Part shown: positions 24,142-32,764 of the stretch, one piece after another
Layout: each line of letters starts with the position of its first letter
How positions within the stretch are numbered: the first letter of the stretch is position 1
Origin: an uncultured Bacteroidales bacterium
GTDB lineage: Bacteria > Bacteroidota > Bacteroidia > Bacteroidales > UBA932
Direction: 5' to 3'
Assembly: GCA_947303465.1 (NCBI GenBank)
Contig: CAMYYI010000017.1
Location: 1-42,919, forward strand
DNA length: 42,919 nt
Notes under the pieces: model-generated
Seen by the model: only the letters and a program-made list of their open reading frames with translations
What the model was told of the DNA's origin: nothing
Databases searched by the model: none
Made by a program: the position numbers and the translations under genes

Positions 24142-24792
24142 TCAGCTGTTCTTGACTACTATGCTGCGGATCTTGCTGGAAACTGCCTTGGCAACATCCG
24201 ATGTGTCTTCCAGGGCCTGGGCGATGTTCTTTTTCTTCACCAGTTCAATCGCGTCCTTCTCATACTCGAAGAGATTGGACATATAACTCTCGTAGATATC
24301 GTCCACGGTGTGTTCTATCTCCTTAATCTCGTCGCAGAGTTTGTCTATGACCTTTGCATCCTTGCGCAGGGTGTCGAAGTGCCTGGTGGCTTCTACCATT
24401 ATTGCCGCTGCCTTGTTGATGTAGTCCGCAATCTCTATGAGTTTCTTGGACGAGTCCTTAGGCTGGTAAATGGCAATCTTCTTGGAGGAATCGCGTATGG
24501 AATCCAGGAAGCCGTCCATACCCTCCGCCAGGTCGTGGATATCATCGCGGTCAAAGGGCGTGATGTAGGCATTCATCAGCACGTCAACTATCTGATGGGT
24601 AATCGTATCGCCTTCCGTCTCGCGCTCCTTGATACGGTGCGACAGCATCCTGCGCTCGTCAGGATCGGACTCCTGCGCCTGTTGAAGCAAGAGGGCGGCA
24701 GCCTCGCTGATGTTCTCTGCAGACTTTACAAACAGGGGAAAGAAACTCTTTTCTTTCACCACGAACAATTGGAGTAAATGGTCGAAATTCAT
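24142..24792 (-). CDS. DUF47/PhoU-like Pit accessory protein
   Basis: A 216-residue soluble, all-helical protein of the DUF47 family (relatives of PhoU). Family features include FFPLFVKSAENISEAAALL, the acidic ERETEGDTITHQIVDVL helix and TPFDRDDIHDLAEGMDGFLDSI, which supply the metal-cluster-type acidic motifs. Such proteins lie next to PiT genes and are thought to control the carrier. Here the gene is one base upstream of pit, giving a two-gene phosphate module. No Pho-box-like regulatory repeat was noticed before it. Confidence 0.93.
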   Translation of the reverse strand: MNFDHLLQLFVVKEKSFFPLFVKSAENISEAAALLLQQAQESDPDERRMLSHRIKERETEGDTITHQIVDVLMNAYITPFDRDDIHDLAEGMDGFLDSIRDSSKKIAIYQPKDSSKKLIEIADYINKAAAIMVEATRHFDTLRKDAKVIDKLCDEIKEIEHTVDDIYESYMSNLFEYEKDAIELVKKKNIAQALEDTSDVAKAVSSKIRSIVVKNS

Positions 24793-24801
24793 ATTTGTAA
24801 T

Positions 24802-25962
24802 CTATTTTATGTCGTCACTGTAAACCGCAGAAGGCAGGTCGTGAAGGTTGTAACGGGAAGCCATGCTCATGCCGTATGCTCCGGCGGACTTGATGGTCAG
24901 GAGGTCGCCCCGCTGAGTCCTCGGCAAGGTTATGCCTTCGTCAAACACGTCTGTAGATTCGCAGGCGGTGCCTACGATGGTGTAGCGCTCCCGCTCCTGG
25001 GCCCTGGAGGTGATGTTCTCTATGTTATGGTAGGCTCCGTAGAGGGCGGGACGGATGAGCTCCGTCATGCTGCCGTCCACTATGACCAGCTTGCGGCCGG
25101 TTGCCGTGGTCTTGTTGAACAGCACGCTGGTGATAAGTTCTCCACACTGTGCCACGATAGCCCGGCCGAATTCGAAGTGAACGGGGCGTCCGCCGGTCTT
25201 GAGGTGCGAGTTTATTATTGCGAACACTGAGGCGAAGTTGGGCACAGGCTCGTTCTCCGGGAAGTCGTAATTGATTCCGAGTCCGCCGCCCACATCGATG
25301 AAACCGAAGTCAAGCCCCAGCGAGCTCAGGTGCGACACTATGCTGTTAACTTTCTCGCACAAATACTCAAAAACGTGCAATTCGCGTATCTGGGAGCCTA
25401 TGTGCAGGTGCATTCCGGCAACCTTTACATGCTGCAGCTCCTTGATGGCGTCAATGTTGGCAATGACCTCCTCGTAGGAAATGCCGAACTTGCTGTCTGC
25501 CTGGCCTGTGTCTATGCACTTGTTGGTCTTGGGATCGATGTCGGGATTGATGCGGAGGCCAATCGGCTGCACCTTTCCGAGCTCGCCTGCAATTTTGTCT
25601 ATGAGCTCCAGCTCCTGAAGCGACTCGCAGTTGATGGCATAGATGCCCTGCTCCAAGGCATAACGTATCTCCTTATCCCGCTTGCCGACTCCGGCATAAA
25701 CTATTACGGACGGATCGAAACCGGCCTCAATTGCACAGCGGACTTCATTCCCGGATGCGCAGTCTATACCAAGCCCGTATTCGCGTATGATGGCAATTAT
25801 GCGGGGGTCGAAGTTGGCCTTTATGGCATAATGAATTACGTATCCGTATTTGTTTGCCACGGAAACTGCACTCTCGAGCGTCTGTCGCAGGAGAGAAAGG
25901 TCGTAAAGATAGAACGGGGTCTCAAAAGCGCGGAGCTTGTCCGCAATCTGTCTGCTTAACAT
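24802..25962 (-). CDS. lysA: Diaminopimelate decarboxylase
   Basis: A 386-residue fold-III PLP enzyme that converts meso-diaminopimelate to lysine. The PLP lysine is Lys48 in HYAIKAN; other landmarks are CASGNEV, GLRINPDI, HLHIGSQI, the glycine-rich phosphate loop DVGGGLG, FEFGRAIV (FEPGR in many relatives) and the catalytic CESTDVF of the partner subunit. The length is close to the usual ~400. It lies six bases after the aminotransferase gene and before the phosphate module. Confidence 0.94.
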   Translation of the reverse strand: MLSRQIADKLRAFETPFYLYDLSLLRQTLESAVSVANKYGYVIHYAIKANFDPRIIAIIREYGLGIDCASGNEVRCAIEAGFDPSVIVYAGVGKRDKEIRYALEQGIYAINCESLQELELIDKIAGELGKVQPIGLRINPDIDPKTNKCIDTGQADSKFGISYEEVIANIDAIKELQHVKVAGMHLHIGSQIRELHVFEYLCEKVNSIVSHLSSLGLDFGFIDVGGGLGINYDFPENEPVPNFASVFAIINSHLKTGGRPVHFEFGRAIVAQCGELITSVLFNKTTATGRKLVIVDGSMTELIRPALYGAYHNIENITSRAQERERYTIVGTACESTDVFDEGITLPRTQRGDLLTIKSAGAYGMSMASRYNLHDLPSAVYSDDIK

Positions 25963-25968
25963 AACTAA

Positions 25969-27174
25969 CTAACCATTAACTCGTCCAGGGTATGCCTCCA
26001 GCGCCTTCTCCAGGCATACGAGGGCCTTCCCAAGGTCTTCTATATTAAGTACATATGCAATGCGCACCTGGTTGCGACCTACCGACTGCCCGGAATAAAA
26101 GCCGGAGGCCGGAGCCATCATCACTGTTGCGCCATTATAACGGAATTCCTGCAGGCACCAGATACAGAACTTCTCTGCATCGTCTACAGGCAGGCTTGCT
26201 ACGGTGTAAAACGCGCCCATGGGCATGGGGCTGTATACTCCGGGGATACGGTTCAGCCCCTCTATCAGGAAATTACGGCGCTCCAGATACTCCTCATAAA
26301 CCCCTTTCAAGTATCCGGGCTCCACGTCAATGCTGGCGGCCGCCGCTATCTGGCCCAGCAACGGCGGACTCAGCCGAGCCTGGCATAGTTTCATGACGGC
26401 ATTCCGGAAATCCCTGTTCTTTGTGCAAAGGCAACCTATACGGATGCCGCATTCGGAATAACGCTTGGAAACGGAATCAATCAGCACCACATTGTTCTCC
26501 AGCCCCTCCAGCTGCAGGGCGCTGAGATAAGGCTCATCGGAATAAACGAACTCCCGGTATACTTCATCGCTGATAAGGAAAAGATTATGCTTGAGCACTA
26601 TATGGCGAAGCTGGAGCATCTCTTCCTTTGTGTAAAGATAACCAGTGGGGTTATTGGGATTACAGATGAGTATAGCCTTGGTACGTGGAGTTATCTGCCG
26701 TTCTAAATCCTCTACCGACGGCAAACGGAATCCGTCCTCTATGCGTGTGGTTACCGGTTTTATCACCGCACCGGCAGTAATGGCGAAGGACAGGTAGTTC
26801 GCATAGAACGGCTCGGTCACAATAATCTCATCTCCCGGATCCAGGCAGCACAGAAGAGCATACAGGACAGCTTCTGAACCACCCGAGGTGACAATTATCT
26901 CATCCGGAGCCAGCCTGATGCCTATGCGGGAATAGTACTCCGCCAATTTGTTCCTGAGGAACAGGTAACCGTTTGACGGGCTGTACTCCAGCACCTTGCG
27001 GTCAATGTTCCTGATGGCCTCCAGGGCACAGTCAGGAGTCTTGATATCGGGCTGCCCGATATTGAGGTGATAGACGTGCACTCCGTCGCGTTTTGCCGCG
27101 TCGGCATAGGGCACGAGTTTGCGAATGGGCGAGCTCGGTATGTACTGTGCTCTCTGACTGAGTTCCATGACCAT
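25969..27174 (-). CDS. PLP-dependent class I/II aminotransferase (aspartate aminotransferase-like)
   Basis: A 401-residue fold-I aminotransferase. Diagnostic segments are YHLNIGQPDIKTP, TSGGSEAVLYAL, CNPNNPTGY, ISDEVYREFVY, the PLP-binding lysine in SVSKRYSECGIRIG and the substrate-carboxylate Arg in NQVRIAYVL. The pairing with lysA suggests amino-acid biosynthesis, perhaps an aspartate or related transamination step, but these enzymes are broad. The ATG at 27174 overlaps the preceding stop by one base (TAATG); a second ATG at 27168 is an alternative start. Confidence 0.92.
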   Translation of the reverse strand: MVMELSQRAQYIPSSPIRKLVPYADAAKRDGVHVYHLNIGQPDIKTPDCALEAIRNIDRKVLEYSPSNGYLFLRNKLAEYYSRIGIRLAPDEIIVTSGGSEAVLYALLCCLDPGDEIIVTEPFYANYLSFAITAGAVIKPVTTRIEDGFRLPSVEDLERQITPRTKAILICNPNNPTGYLYTKEEMLQLRHIVLKHNLFLISDEVYREFVYSDEPYLSALQLEGLENNVVLIDSVSKRYSECGIRIGCLCTKNRDFRNAVMKLCQARLSPPLLGQIAAAASIDVEPGYLKGVYEEYLERRNFLIEGLNRIPGVYSPMPMGAFYTVASLPVDDAEKFCIWCLQEFRYNGATVMMAPASGFYSGQSVGRNQVRIAYVLNIEDLGKALVCLEKALEAYPGRVNG

Positions 27175-28649
27175 TATAATGTAAAGCGGACGCCCAGGGT
27201 GCAGCCGAAATTGTTGGCGAGCACCTTTCCGGCGTCAAGATAAAGACCGTAAACGAGGTCGAGCCGGCCGGACCAGCCGACATTGAACGGAACGTAACCG
27301 TTAAGTGCCGCCGAGAACTGCCCAAGCGGCTCGTCCCATGTGTTCTTTTTCCACCATTTCCAATCGGTTCCGTATACTCTCGCCTCGGGAACGAGAGGCG
27401 TTGCAAAAGTGCCGCAGTTACGGCTGTATGTCAGCATCAGACGGTAAGGGGCGTAACGGAACAGCTTCCCGGAAAGACCGAAGTGATAAGCGACGTAGCG
27501 GTTGTTGTATATTCGATATACCCCGTCGTTGTATCGCCTGGTATAAAAAAGCGGCCCGCAGATGGCACGCCCGAAGTGCGTCCAGCCGGACTGGTATTCT
27601 CCATTGGTGAAATAACTGTCACCGCCGAAGAAATTCATTTCCTTGTGCTCATACCAGTTGTAAGGGACACCGTTTTCGTCCAGTTCCGGATCATGCCGCG
27701 GCCCCGACTGCCACATGGTATAGTGGAATTCCGCAAGGACGTCACTTACCCAGCGGTCCTTGTCCTTGAATCCGAAGTGCAGGGTATATGCACCGTCCGG
27801 CAGGTTATTGAAGCGCATGCCCGACTTGTCGCTGTAAGGCTTCTCATACTGGAAAGTGATATCGAAGTCGTCATACCGCCATCCCATGCGCAACTCCTCC
27901 GCCCCGCCGTGGTCACCAAGGCAGTTGATCTGGTCGCTCAAGGTGCCGTCGGAGCCGGCGCTGCGGCCAGTGCAGATGCGAAGGTAGTTCTTGAAATCCA
28001 CATTCATGGCACTGATTCCCTGCCCCTCGGGAGGCGTTCCTCCCCACAGGGCATAATGGTCCAGGCCTATGCGGATATAAAAGTGCTTGCGGGAATCATA
28101 GGTCAGATAAGCCTGCATCCTGTGCACCAGAGCACCGTCTATGAATCTGTCGTCTATAGTCTTATAGTCGCCCCAGACTCCGCTGATCAGCACATGCTTG
28201 CCGGTAAACGGTATGGCCCAGGGCTCCAGTATCAGCTTATATCCCGGCATGGTGCGGGAGTTGTTGCTCTCTATGATATGCCCCTCGTTCACGCTCAGCG
28301 AGCCCAGTGAAATATCTGAGCCCGTAAATTCACGGTCACTTCGCATCATGCCGATATCTGCCCTCAGCACATTCCAGCGTGCACCTGCGTAGAGCTCATC
28401 CACCATGGGATGGAACGGGGAACTTTCCTGATTAAGAGGGTCGTTGGGCTGCCAGTTTGCCGCCAGGCTCACGCCGGCGTGCCACTGGAAAGTCTTGCTT
28501 TTATCGAAGGGCTTATATGCCTGCACCAATGCAAGGGCGCCGTTGTTGTCCGGCATTATGCCTCCCTGGTTGGAAACCGCCCAGAAAGGCATGGTTCCAC
28601 CGGTCGACAGGGCCCCGAGGAGCATTGCTGATACAAAAAAATCGTTCAT
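27174..28649 (-). CDS. Wzi-family (capsule-assembly-like) outer-membrane beta-barrel protein
   Basis: A 491-residue protein whose beta-rich pattern and C-terminal barrel strand (GCTLGVRFTL) fit the capsule assembly Wzi family as found in Bacteroidota. Landmarks are TGGTMPFWAVSNQGG near the start, GLDHYALWGGTPPEG in the middle and repeated aromatic strands such as FDITFQYEKPYSD. Wzi is an outer-membrane lectin that helps hold capsule at the surface; distant members have unknown roles. Its ATG overlaps the GlnRS stop by one base (TAATG). The predicted signal peptide is weak (MNDFFVSAMLLGALS), lacking a basic start. Confidence 0.8.
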   Translation of the reverse strand: MNDFFVSAMLLGALSTGGTMPFWAVSNQGGIMPDNNGALALVQAYKPFDKSKTFQWHAGVSLAANWQPNDPLNQESSPFHPMVDELYAGARWNVLRADIGMMRSDREFTGSDISLGSLSVNEGHIIESNNSRTMPGYKLILEPWAIPFTGKHVLISGVWGDYKTIDDRFIDGALVHRMQAYLTYDSRKHFYIRIGLDHYALWGGTPPEGQGISAMNVDFKNYLRICTGRSAGSDGTLSDQINCLGDHGGAEELRMGWRYDDFDITFQYEKPYSDKSGMRFNNLPDGAYTLHFGFKDKDRWVSDVLAEFHYTMWQSGPRHDPELDENGVPYNWYEHKEMNFFGGDSYFTNGEYQSGWTHFGRAICGPLFYTRRYNDGVYRIYNNRYVAYHFGLSGKLFRYAPYRLMLTYSRNCGTFATPLVPEARVYGTDWKWWKKNTWDEPLGQFSAALNGYVPFNVGWSGRLDLVYGLYLDAGKVLANNFGCTLGVRFTL

Positions 28650-30301
28650 TATTCAGGTTTGTAAGAGTCCTTTAGGGTTGCAGTACGGTTGAAAACCGGC
28701 TTCTCGGGAGTGCTGTCGGGATCCTTGATGTAGTATCCGGTGCGCTCAAACTGGACGGCTATGCCGGAAGCATCCTCCAGCAGGGCGGGCTCCGCATAAC
28801 CGTTTGCAAATACCAGAGACTCAGGGTTCAGGAAGTCCTTGTAATCTTTGTCCTCCGGCACCTGGCTCATATCCGCCAGGGTGAACAGGCGGTCGTAATT
28901 GCGTATCTCTATTTCCCTGGCATGCCGGGTGCTCACCCAGTGGATGGTGCCCTTGACGGAACGCCACTCCCCTCCTCCCGGACGGGTCGTAGGATCGTAG
29001 CTGCACTTCAGCTCCACAATGTTGCCAACGGCATCCTTGACAATCTCCTCGCACTTGATGATGTAGGTGTACTTTAGGCGCACCTCGCCATCCGGCTTGA
29101 GGCGGAAGAACTTCTTGGGAGCGTCCTCCATAAAGTCCGCACGGTCAATGTAAAGCTCACGGCTGAACGGCACCTTGCGGGTTGCGCCCTCAGGCTCGGC
29201 GGGATTCAGCGGGCAGTCGAACCACTCCACCTGACCCTCAGGGTAGTTGACGATGGTCAGCTTAAGCGGATCCTGGACCACCATGTAACGGTTGCTGCGG
29301 GCGTTCAGGTCCTGGCGCACGCACCACTCCAGCAGCTGGATATCCATCAGCTGGTCGCGCTTGCTCACGCCTATCTTGTCGCAGAAAAGCTTAAGGCCCT
29401 CAGGGGTATAGCCGCGACGGCGTACACCGCAGAGCGTAGGCATACGGGGGTCGTCCCAGCCGCTCACCAGCCCCTTCTGCACCAGTTCCAGCAGCTTGCG
29501 CTTGCTCATAAGCGTGTAGGTGAGGTTGAGGCGGGCGAACTCATACTGGTGGCTCGGATAGATGCCGAGCGTCTCGATGAACCAGTCGTAGAGAGGGCGG
29601 TGCACGTCGAACTCCAGCGTACAGATGGAATGCGTGATATGCTCTATTGAGTCGCACTGGCCGTGGGTGAAGTCGTACATCGGATAGATGCACCACTTGT
29701 CCCCGGTACGATGATGATGTGCATGCTTGATGCGGTACAGGATGGGGTCGCGGAAGAACATGTTGGGATGCGCCATGTCTATCTTGGCCCGGAGCACCTT
29801 TGCGCCGTCCTCATACTTGCCGTCACGCATCTCGCGGAAGATGCGGAGGTTCTCCTCCACGCTGCGGTTGCGCCAGGGGCTCTCGGTTCCGGGAGTCTCC
29901 ACTGTACCGCGGCCCTTGGATATCTCTTCCTGTGTCTGGTCGTCAACGTATGCCAGGCCCCTCTGGATCAGCTGCTCGGCCCACTCATATAGCTGGTCGA
30001 AGTAGTCAGAGGCATAGAGTTCCTTCTCCCACTGGAAGCCGAGCCACTTGATGTCTTCCTTGATGGAATCAACATACTCTGTATCTTCCTTGGTGGGGTT
30101 GGTATCGTCATAACGGAGGTTGGTCTTTCCACCGTATTTCTGCGCGAGGCCGAAATTGATGCAAAGGCTCTTGGCGTGTCCCAGATGCAGGTATCCGTTG
30201 GGCTCCGGCGGGAAGCGGGTAAGTATGCTGTCCACCTTGCCTGTCTTGAGGTCATTCTCGATTATCTCCTCGAGAAAGTTCAGTTTGCGTTCTTCTTCCA
30301 C
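28649..30301 (-). CDS. glnS: Glutaminyl-tRNA synthetase
   Basis: A 550-residue class I synthetase that charges tRNA(Gln) directly. The HIGH motif is HLGH (residues 39-42) in PPEPNGYLHLGHAKS, and the KMSKS-type motif is LMSKR in the middle. YDDTNPTKED, the HIEHRTGDKW-like GDKWCIYPMYDF and the anticodon-binding beta-barrels of the C-terminal half match GlnRS rather than GluRS. The length is normal. The start codon is GTG, overlapping the TAG stop of the HMA gene by one base (TAGTG), so its translation may depend on the upstream reading frame. Confidence 0.96.
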   Translation of the reverse strand: MEEERKLNFLEEIIENDLKTGKVDSILTRFPPEPNGYLHLGHAKSLCINFGLAQKYGGKTNLRYDDTNPTKEDTEYVDSIKEDIKWLGFQWEKELYASDYFDQLYEWAEQLIQRGLAYVDDQTQEEISKGRGTVETPGTESPWRNRSVEENLRIFREMRDGKYEDGAKVLRAKIDMAHPNMFFRDPILYRIKHAHHHRTGDKWCIYPMYDFTHGQCDSIEHITHSICTLEFDVHRPLYDWFIETLGIYPSHQYEFARLNLTYTLMSKRKLLELVQKGLVSGWDDPRMPTLCGVRRRGYTPEGLKLFCDKIGVSKRDQLMDIQLLEWCVRQDLNARSNRYMVVQDPLKLTIVNYPEGQVEWFDCPLNPAEPEGATRKVPFSRELYIDRADFMEDAPKKFFRLKPDGEVRLKYTYIIKCEEIVKDAVGNIVELKCSYDPTTRPGGGEWRSVKGTIHWVSTRHAREIEIRNYDRLFTLADMSQVPEDKDYKDFLNPESLVFANGYAEPALLEDASGIAVQFERTGYYIKDPDSTPEKPVFNRTATLKDSYKPE

Positions 30302-30555
30302 TACTTAATTACTTTATAATCAACAACTTCAGCGGAATACCCCAATTTATTGAGGGCGGCCTTGAGCTTAAGGGTGTCGGTCTTGGCAGGATTGAAGGTC
30401 ACAGTGACCGTCTTGCCGGGGACATCAACCTTGAGGTCCTTGACGCCTTTTTCAAAGGCGATATTCTCCTGGACTTTCTTACCGCAATTAGCACAATGGA
30501 TGCTGGTTGCGAAAACCACTTGCACAAGTGCAAGTATAATCATCAGGTTTCTCAT
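30301..30555 (-). CDS. Heavy-metal-associated (HMA) domain protein
   Basis: An 84-residue protein. After a hydrophobic start (MRNLMIILALVQ) the sequence goes straight into a ferredoxin-like HMA fold: VVFATSIHCANCGKKV with the metal-binding Cys21 and Cys24, VPGKTVTVTFNP and LGYSAEVVDYKV. HMA domains carry Cu(I), Zn or similar ions. The start overlaps the TonB-receptor stop by four bases (ATGA), so receptor and chaperone are coupled; this pairing is common in Bacteroidota. Longer upstream frames lie inside the receptor gene and were rejected. Whether the short hydrophobic start is cleaved is unclear because it merges with the first beta-strand. Confidence 0.85.
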   Translation of the reverse strand: MRNLMIILALVQVVFATSIHCANCGKKVQENIAFEKGVKDLKVDVPGKTVTVTFNPAKTDTLKLKAALNKLGYSAEVVDYKVIK

Positions 30556-32615
30556 ATCTTTTCTGTTTTCCAAATTGTCATTCGTATTCCGGCATATACC
30601 CTGGTACCCATAAGCGGGCCCCAGATGCAGCTGGCATCGAAGCCGGTCTGAAAAGGATTCTCCCACCCGATAATGGGGTTGGGCTGGGTATAATTGGTAA
30701 GGTTCTCCCCTCCAACGTAAATGTCAAAGCCCTTGAAACGCTTGGTCACCTGGGCATAAAGAAGAGGATAGGGTTTTGTCCATCCGTTCGCATACATAGG
30801 ATCCAGATCTCGCATGAAGTCCCATACGCGGCAGGGGCCGCTGAGGGAAGCGGTGAAATCGAATATCCACTTGTTGAGATTGGTGGCATACTGGAGGTTC
30901 AGCACCGCCTTGTAGCGGTCTGTCATGGGCTTGAAGTCATCGTCCTGGTTCCTCAGGGTCTGGCGGGCATCGGTAAGGCGGCCGGTAAGCGTAACCGTAA
31001 AACCGCGGAAAGGCTCGGTAGCAAAATCCAGCTGCAGGTTGTTGGTATACGAATACCCTCCGGCAAAGGAGCTGAGGGGATAGAAACTGATATCGTAATC
31101 CGAGTAATCCACAAGCATCTGCTCCGTGAAATGCGTACCGAAGTAATCCAGGCTCAAATATGTCTTCTGGCTCTCGTCGAACGGCAGGTACCAGGTGGCG
31201 TTGCCGCCGTAGGTCCAGCATTTCTCAAGAGGGAAATCCAGATAATATCCTGAAAGCGACTTGGTCGTAGACAGAACGCCGATATTGTCTATCAGAGGGA
31301 TGCTGGTGCGCAGGCCCCTGCCGCCGTTGGCACGCAGCACAAGCTGTTCGAAAGGTACCCACTTGAGCGTCAGTCGTGGAGACAGTTGTACACCGTTACC
31401 GAGATACCAGTCGCCACGCAGACTGGCTATGGCCGAAAAGGCATCCTCGTAATGGTAGGTAAACTCACCGAATGCACCGAGATCGTTGGTCAAGTGCTCA
31501 TTAATATCCTGTCTCGTATAATACGGGATAACCTTGGTGACATCAATCTCGTAGGAATCGAAAGCATCGCTCAGGCCTGCGGTAAGGTGCAGGCTCTCGC
31601 GCGTCTGGTCCTGATAAAGCAGGTTGAAGAACAGGGAGTGCTGCCTGGCATCGAAGGGGCCCTTGCCATATATGGAGTTCAGGTCCATAAGACTGTAGTC
31701 CGACACCACCGCAAAATTGCGGCTGTTGTCTTCGTTCAGCGGTACGCCAACCTTTACATAGCCATTTATGCTCTTATTCACTATATCGGCATTCCACGCT
31801 CCCCCGTTCGCCTGTCCGACTGACTTCGAAGGCATCTGTCCGCCGTTTTTCTTGTCGTAAATACCACGAACCCCGAAACGCACCTGCAGGCCGCTGGGGT
31901 CGTAATACAACCAGCGGTTGGACAAGGCGATATTACCACCGCGCGGATCATCCAGGAAGGTATCGTTGTTGTGGTCCATGTCCATGAAGTTGCCGTCGGC
32001 ATGGGCCAGGATGACCGTACTCCATTTGCCCATTTCGTCGAGCTGAAGGGAGCTTGCGAGATTCAGGTCAGTTTTGGTATTGTCCATCACGGACGCCTGC
32101 AGATAGAAAGGAATCTCATCCGTCGGCTTGCGGTGCTCCAGGTTGATCTGGCCGGTCATGGACTCGACGCCGTTGATGACGGAAGTCACCCCCTTGGCCA
32201 CCTGTATGCTCTCCAGCCACTGGGAAGGCACCCAGTTCAGCCCCCAGGGTGCCGCAAGGCCGCGCATTACCGGACGGTTCTCATCCAGCATCTGCACATA
32301 GATGCCGCTCTGCCCGAGCAGGCGAATCTGGCGCGCACCTGTAACAGCGTCACTGTAGCCCACGGTAACGCTCGCAGAATTCTCGAAACTCTCAGCCAGG
32401 TTGCAGCAAGCCATCTTGCACAAGCCCGCAGCCGTAATCACCTCTGTACGAATATCCTTCCCCTTAGACAGGAAGTTGCCGTTGCCTGTAGCCGTCGCTC
32501 CCGCCGCCGCCAGCGTATCCTTCCTCTCCCCGTATATACCGGTCGTATCCGGCATCTGCGCGCGGAGAGGAGCAGTAAGCATCAGCGGTACGAGAAGCGA
32601 CATTACGCTCCTCAC
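30552..32615 (-). CDS. TonB-dependent outer-membrane receptor, probably metal-related
   Basis: A receptor of about 687 residues with a plug domain (ARQIRLLGQSGIYVQMLDENRP, VPSQWLESIQVAKGVTSVINGVESMTGQIN) and a 22-strand-type barrel rich in aromatic strands, ending near TRVYAGIRMTIW. A cysteine cluster LCKMACCNL precedes the plug. The CarboxypepD_reg domain common at the front of Bacteroidota receptors is absent. I prefer the GTG at 32615: it gives MRSVMSLLVPLMLTAPLRAQ as signal peptide and has GGAGAGG seven bases before it; an ATG at 32603 is the alternative. The open frame back to 32768 encodes Arg-rich sequence over a structured leader and is rejected. The HMA partner suggests copper or a similar metal as cargo. 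Confidence 0.88.
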   Translation of the reverse strand: MRSVMSLLVPLMLTAPLRAQMPDTTGIYGERKDTLAAAGATATGNGNFLSKGKDIRTEVITAAGLCKMACCNLAESFENSASVTVGYSDAVTGARQIRLLGQSGIYVQMLDENRPVMRGLAAPWGLNWVPSQWLESIQVAKGVTSVINGVESMTGQINLEHRKPTDEIPFYLQASVMDNTKTDLNLASSLQLDEMGKWSTVILAHADGNFMDMDHNNDTFLDDPRGGNIALSNRWLYYDPSGLQVRFGVRGIYDKKNGGQMPSKSVGQANGGAWNADIVNKSINGYVKVGVPLNEDNSRNFAVVSDYSLMDLNSIYGKGPFDARQHSLFFNLLYQDQTRESLHLTAGLSDAFDSYEIDVTKVIPYYTRQDINEHLTNDLGAFGEFTYHYEDAFSAIASLRGDWYLGNGVQLSPRLTLKWVPFEQLVLRANGGRGLRTSIPLIDNIGVLSTTKSLSGYYLDFPLEKCWTYGGNATWYLPFDESQKTYLSLDYFGTHFTEQMLVDYSDYDISFYPLSSFAGGYSYTNNLQLDFATEPFRGFTVTLTGRLTDARQTLRNQDDDFKPMTDRYKAVLNLQYATNLNKWIFDFTASLSGPCRVWDFMRDLDPMYANGWTKPYPLLYAQVTKRFKGFDIYVGGENLTNYTQPNPIIGWENPFQTGFDASCIWGPLMGTRVYAGIRMTIWKTEKI

Positions 32616-32764
32616 TACCAATCCTCTCCTGCTCACCTTCGCAGTCTCCGACTGGTCGTCCCTCCCACTGCGCTGCGCTTGCGGGCCCCTCCCGCTCATA
32701 GGTCGCGGGCGGCCACGTTCGCCGGAGAGGACCGGCAGCGCGTCGCAATTATAGTCTCTTCTCG
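32616..32764 (-). promoter_or_regulatory. Structured GC-rich leader and promoter region of the TonB receptor
   Basis: A 149-base gap after yicC. On the minus strand TATAATTG (complement of 32746-32753) is one base off the -7 consensus, giving a leader of ~125 bases. The leader can form a junction: outer stem GCGCTGC / GCAGCGC (32735-32741 with 32670-32676), a hairpin CCCGC / GCGGG (32691-32695, 32705-32709) and a small CCGG / CCGG hairpin (32722-32735). No cobalamin-riboswitch motif was recognised. Confidence 0.45.
32670..32741. repeat. Diverged relative of palindromic repeat family 2
   Basis: It contains GCTGCGCTTGC (32672-32682), matching GCT(A/C)CGCTTGC of the copies at 12261 and 15962, and CCACGTTCGCC on the other side, close to ACACGCTTCGCC. 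The central hairpin differs (CCCGC..GCGGG instead of CAGTGGTCTGGGT), and the GCAGCGC closing stem is shared with the left copy. The relationship is inferred from short flanks. Confidence 0.4.

Noticed and set aside
32616..32764. Cobalamin riboswitch before the TonB receptor
   Set aside because: No B12-box-like conserved segment was found, and the HMA partner points to a metal rather than cobalamin.
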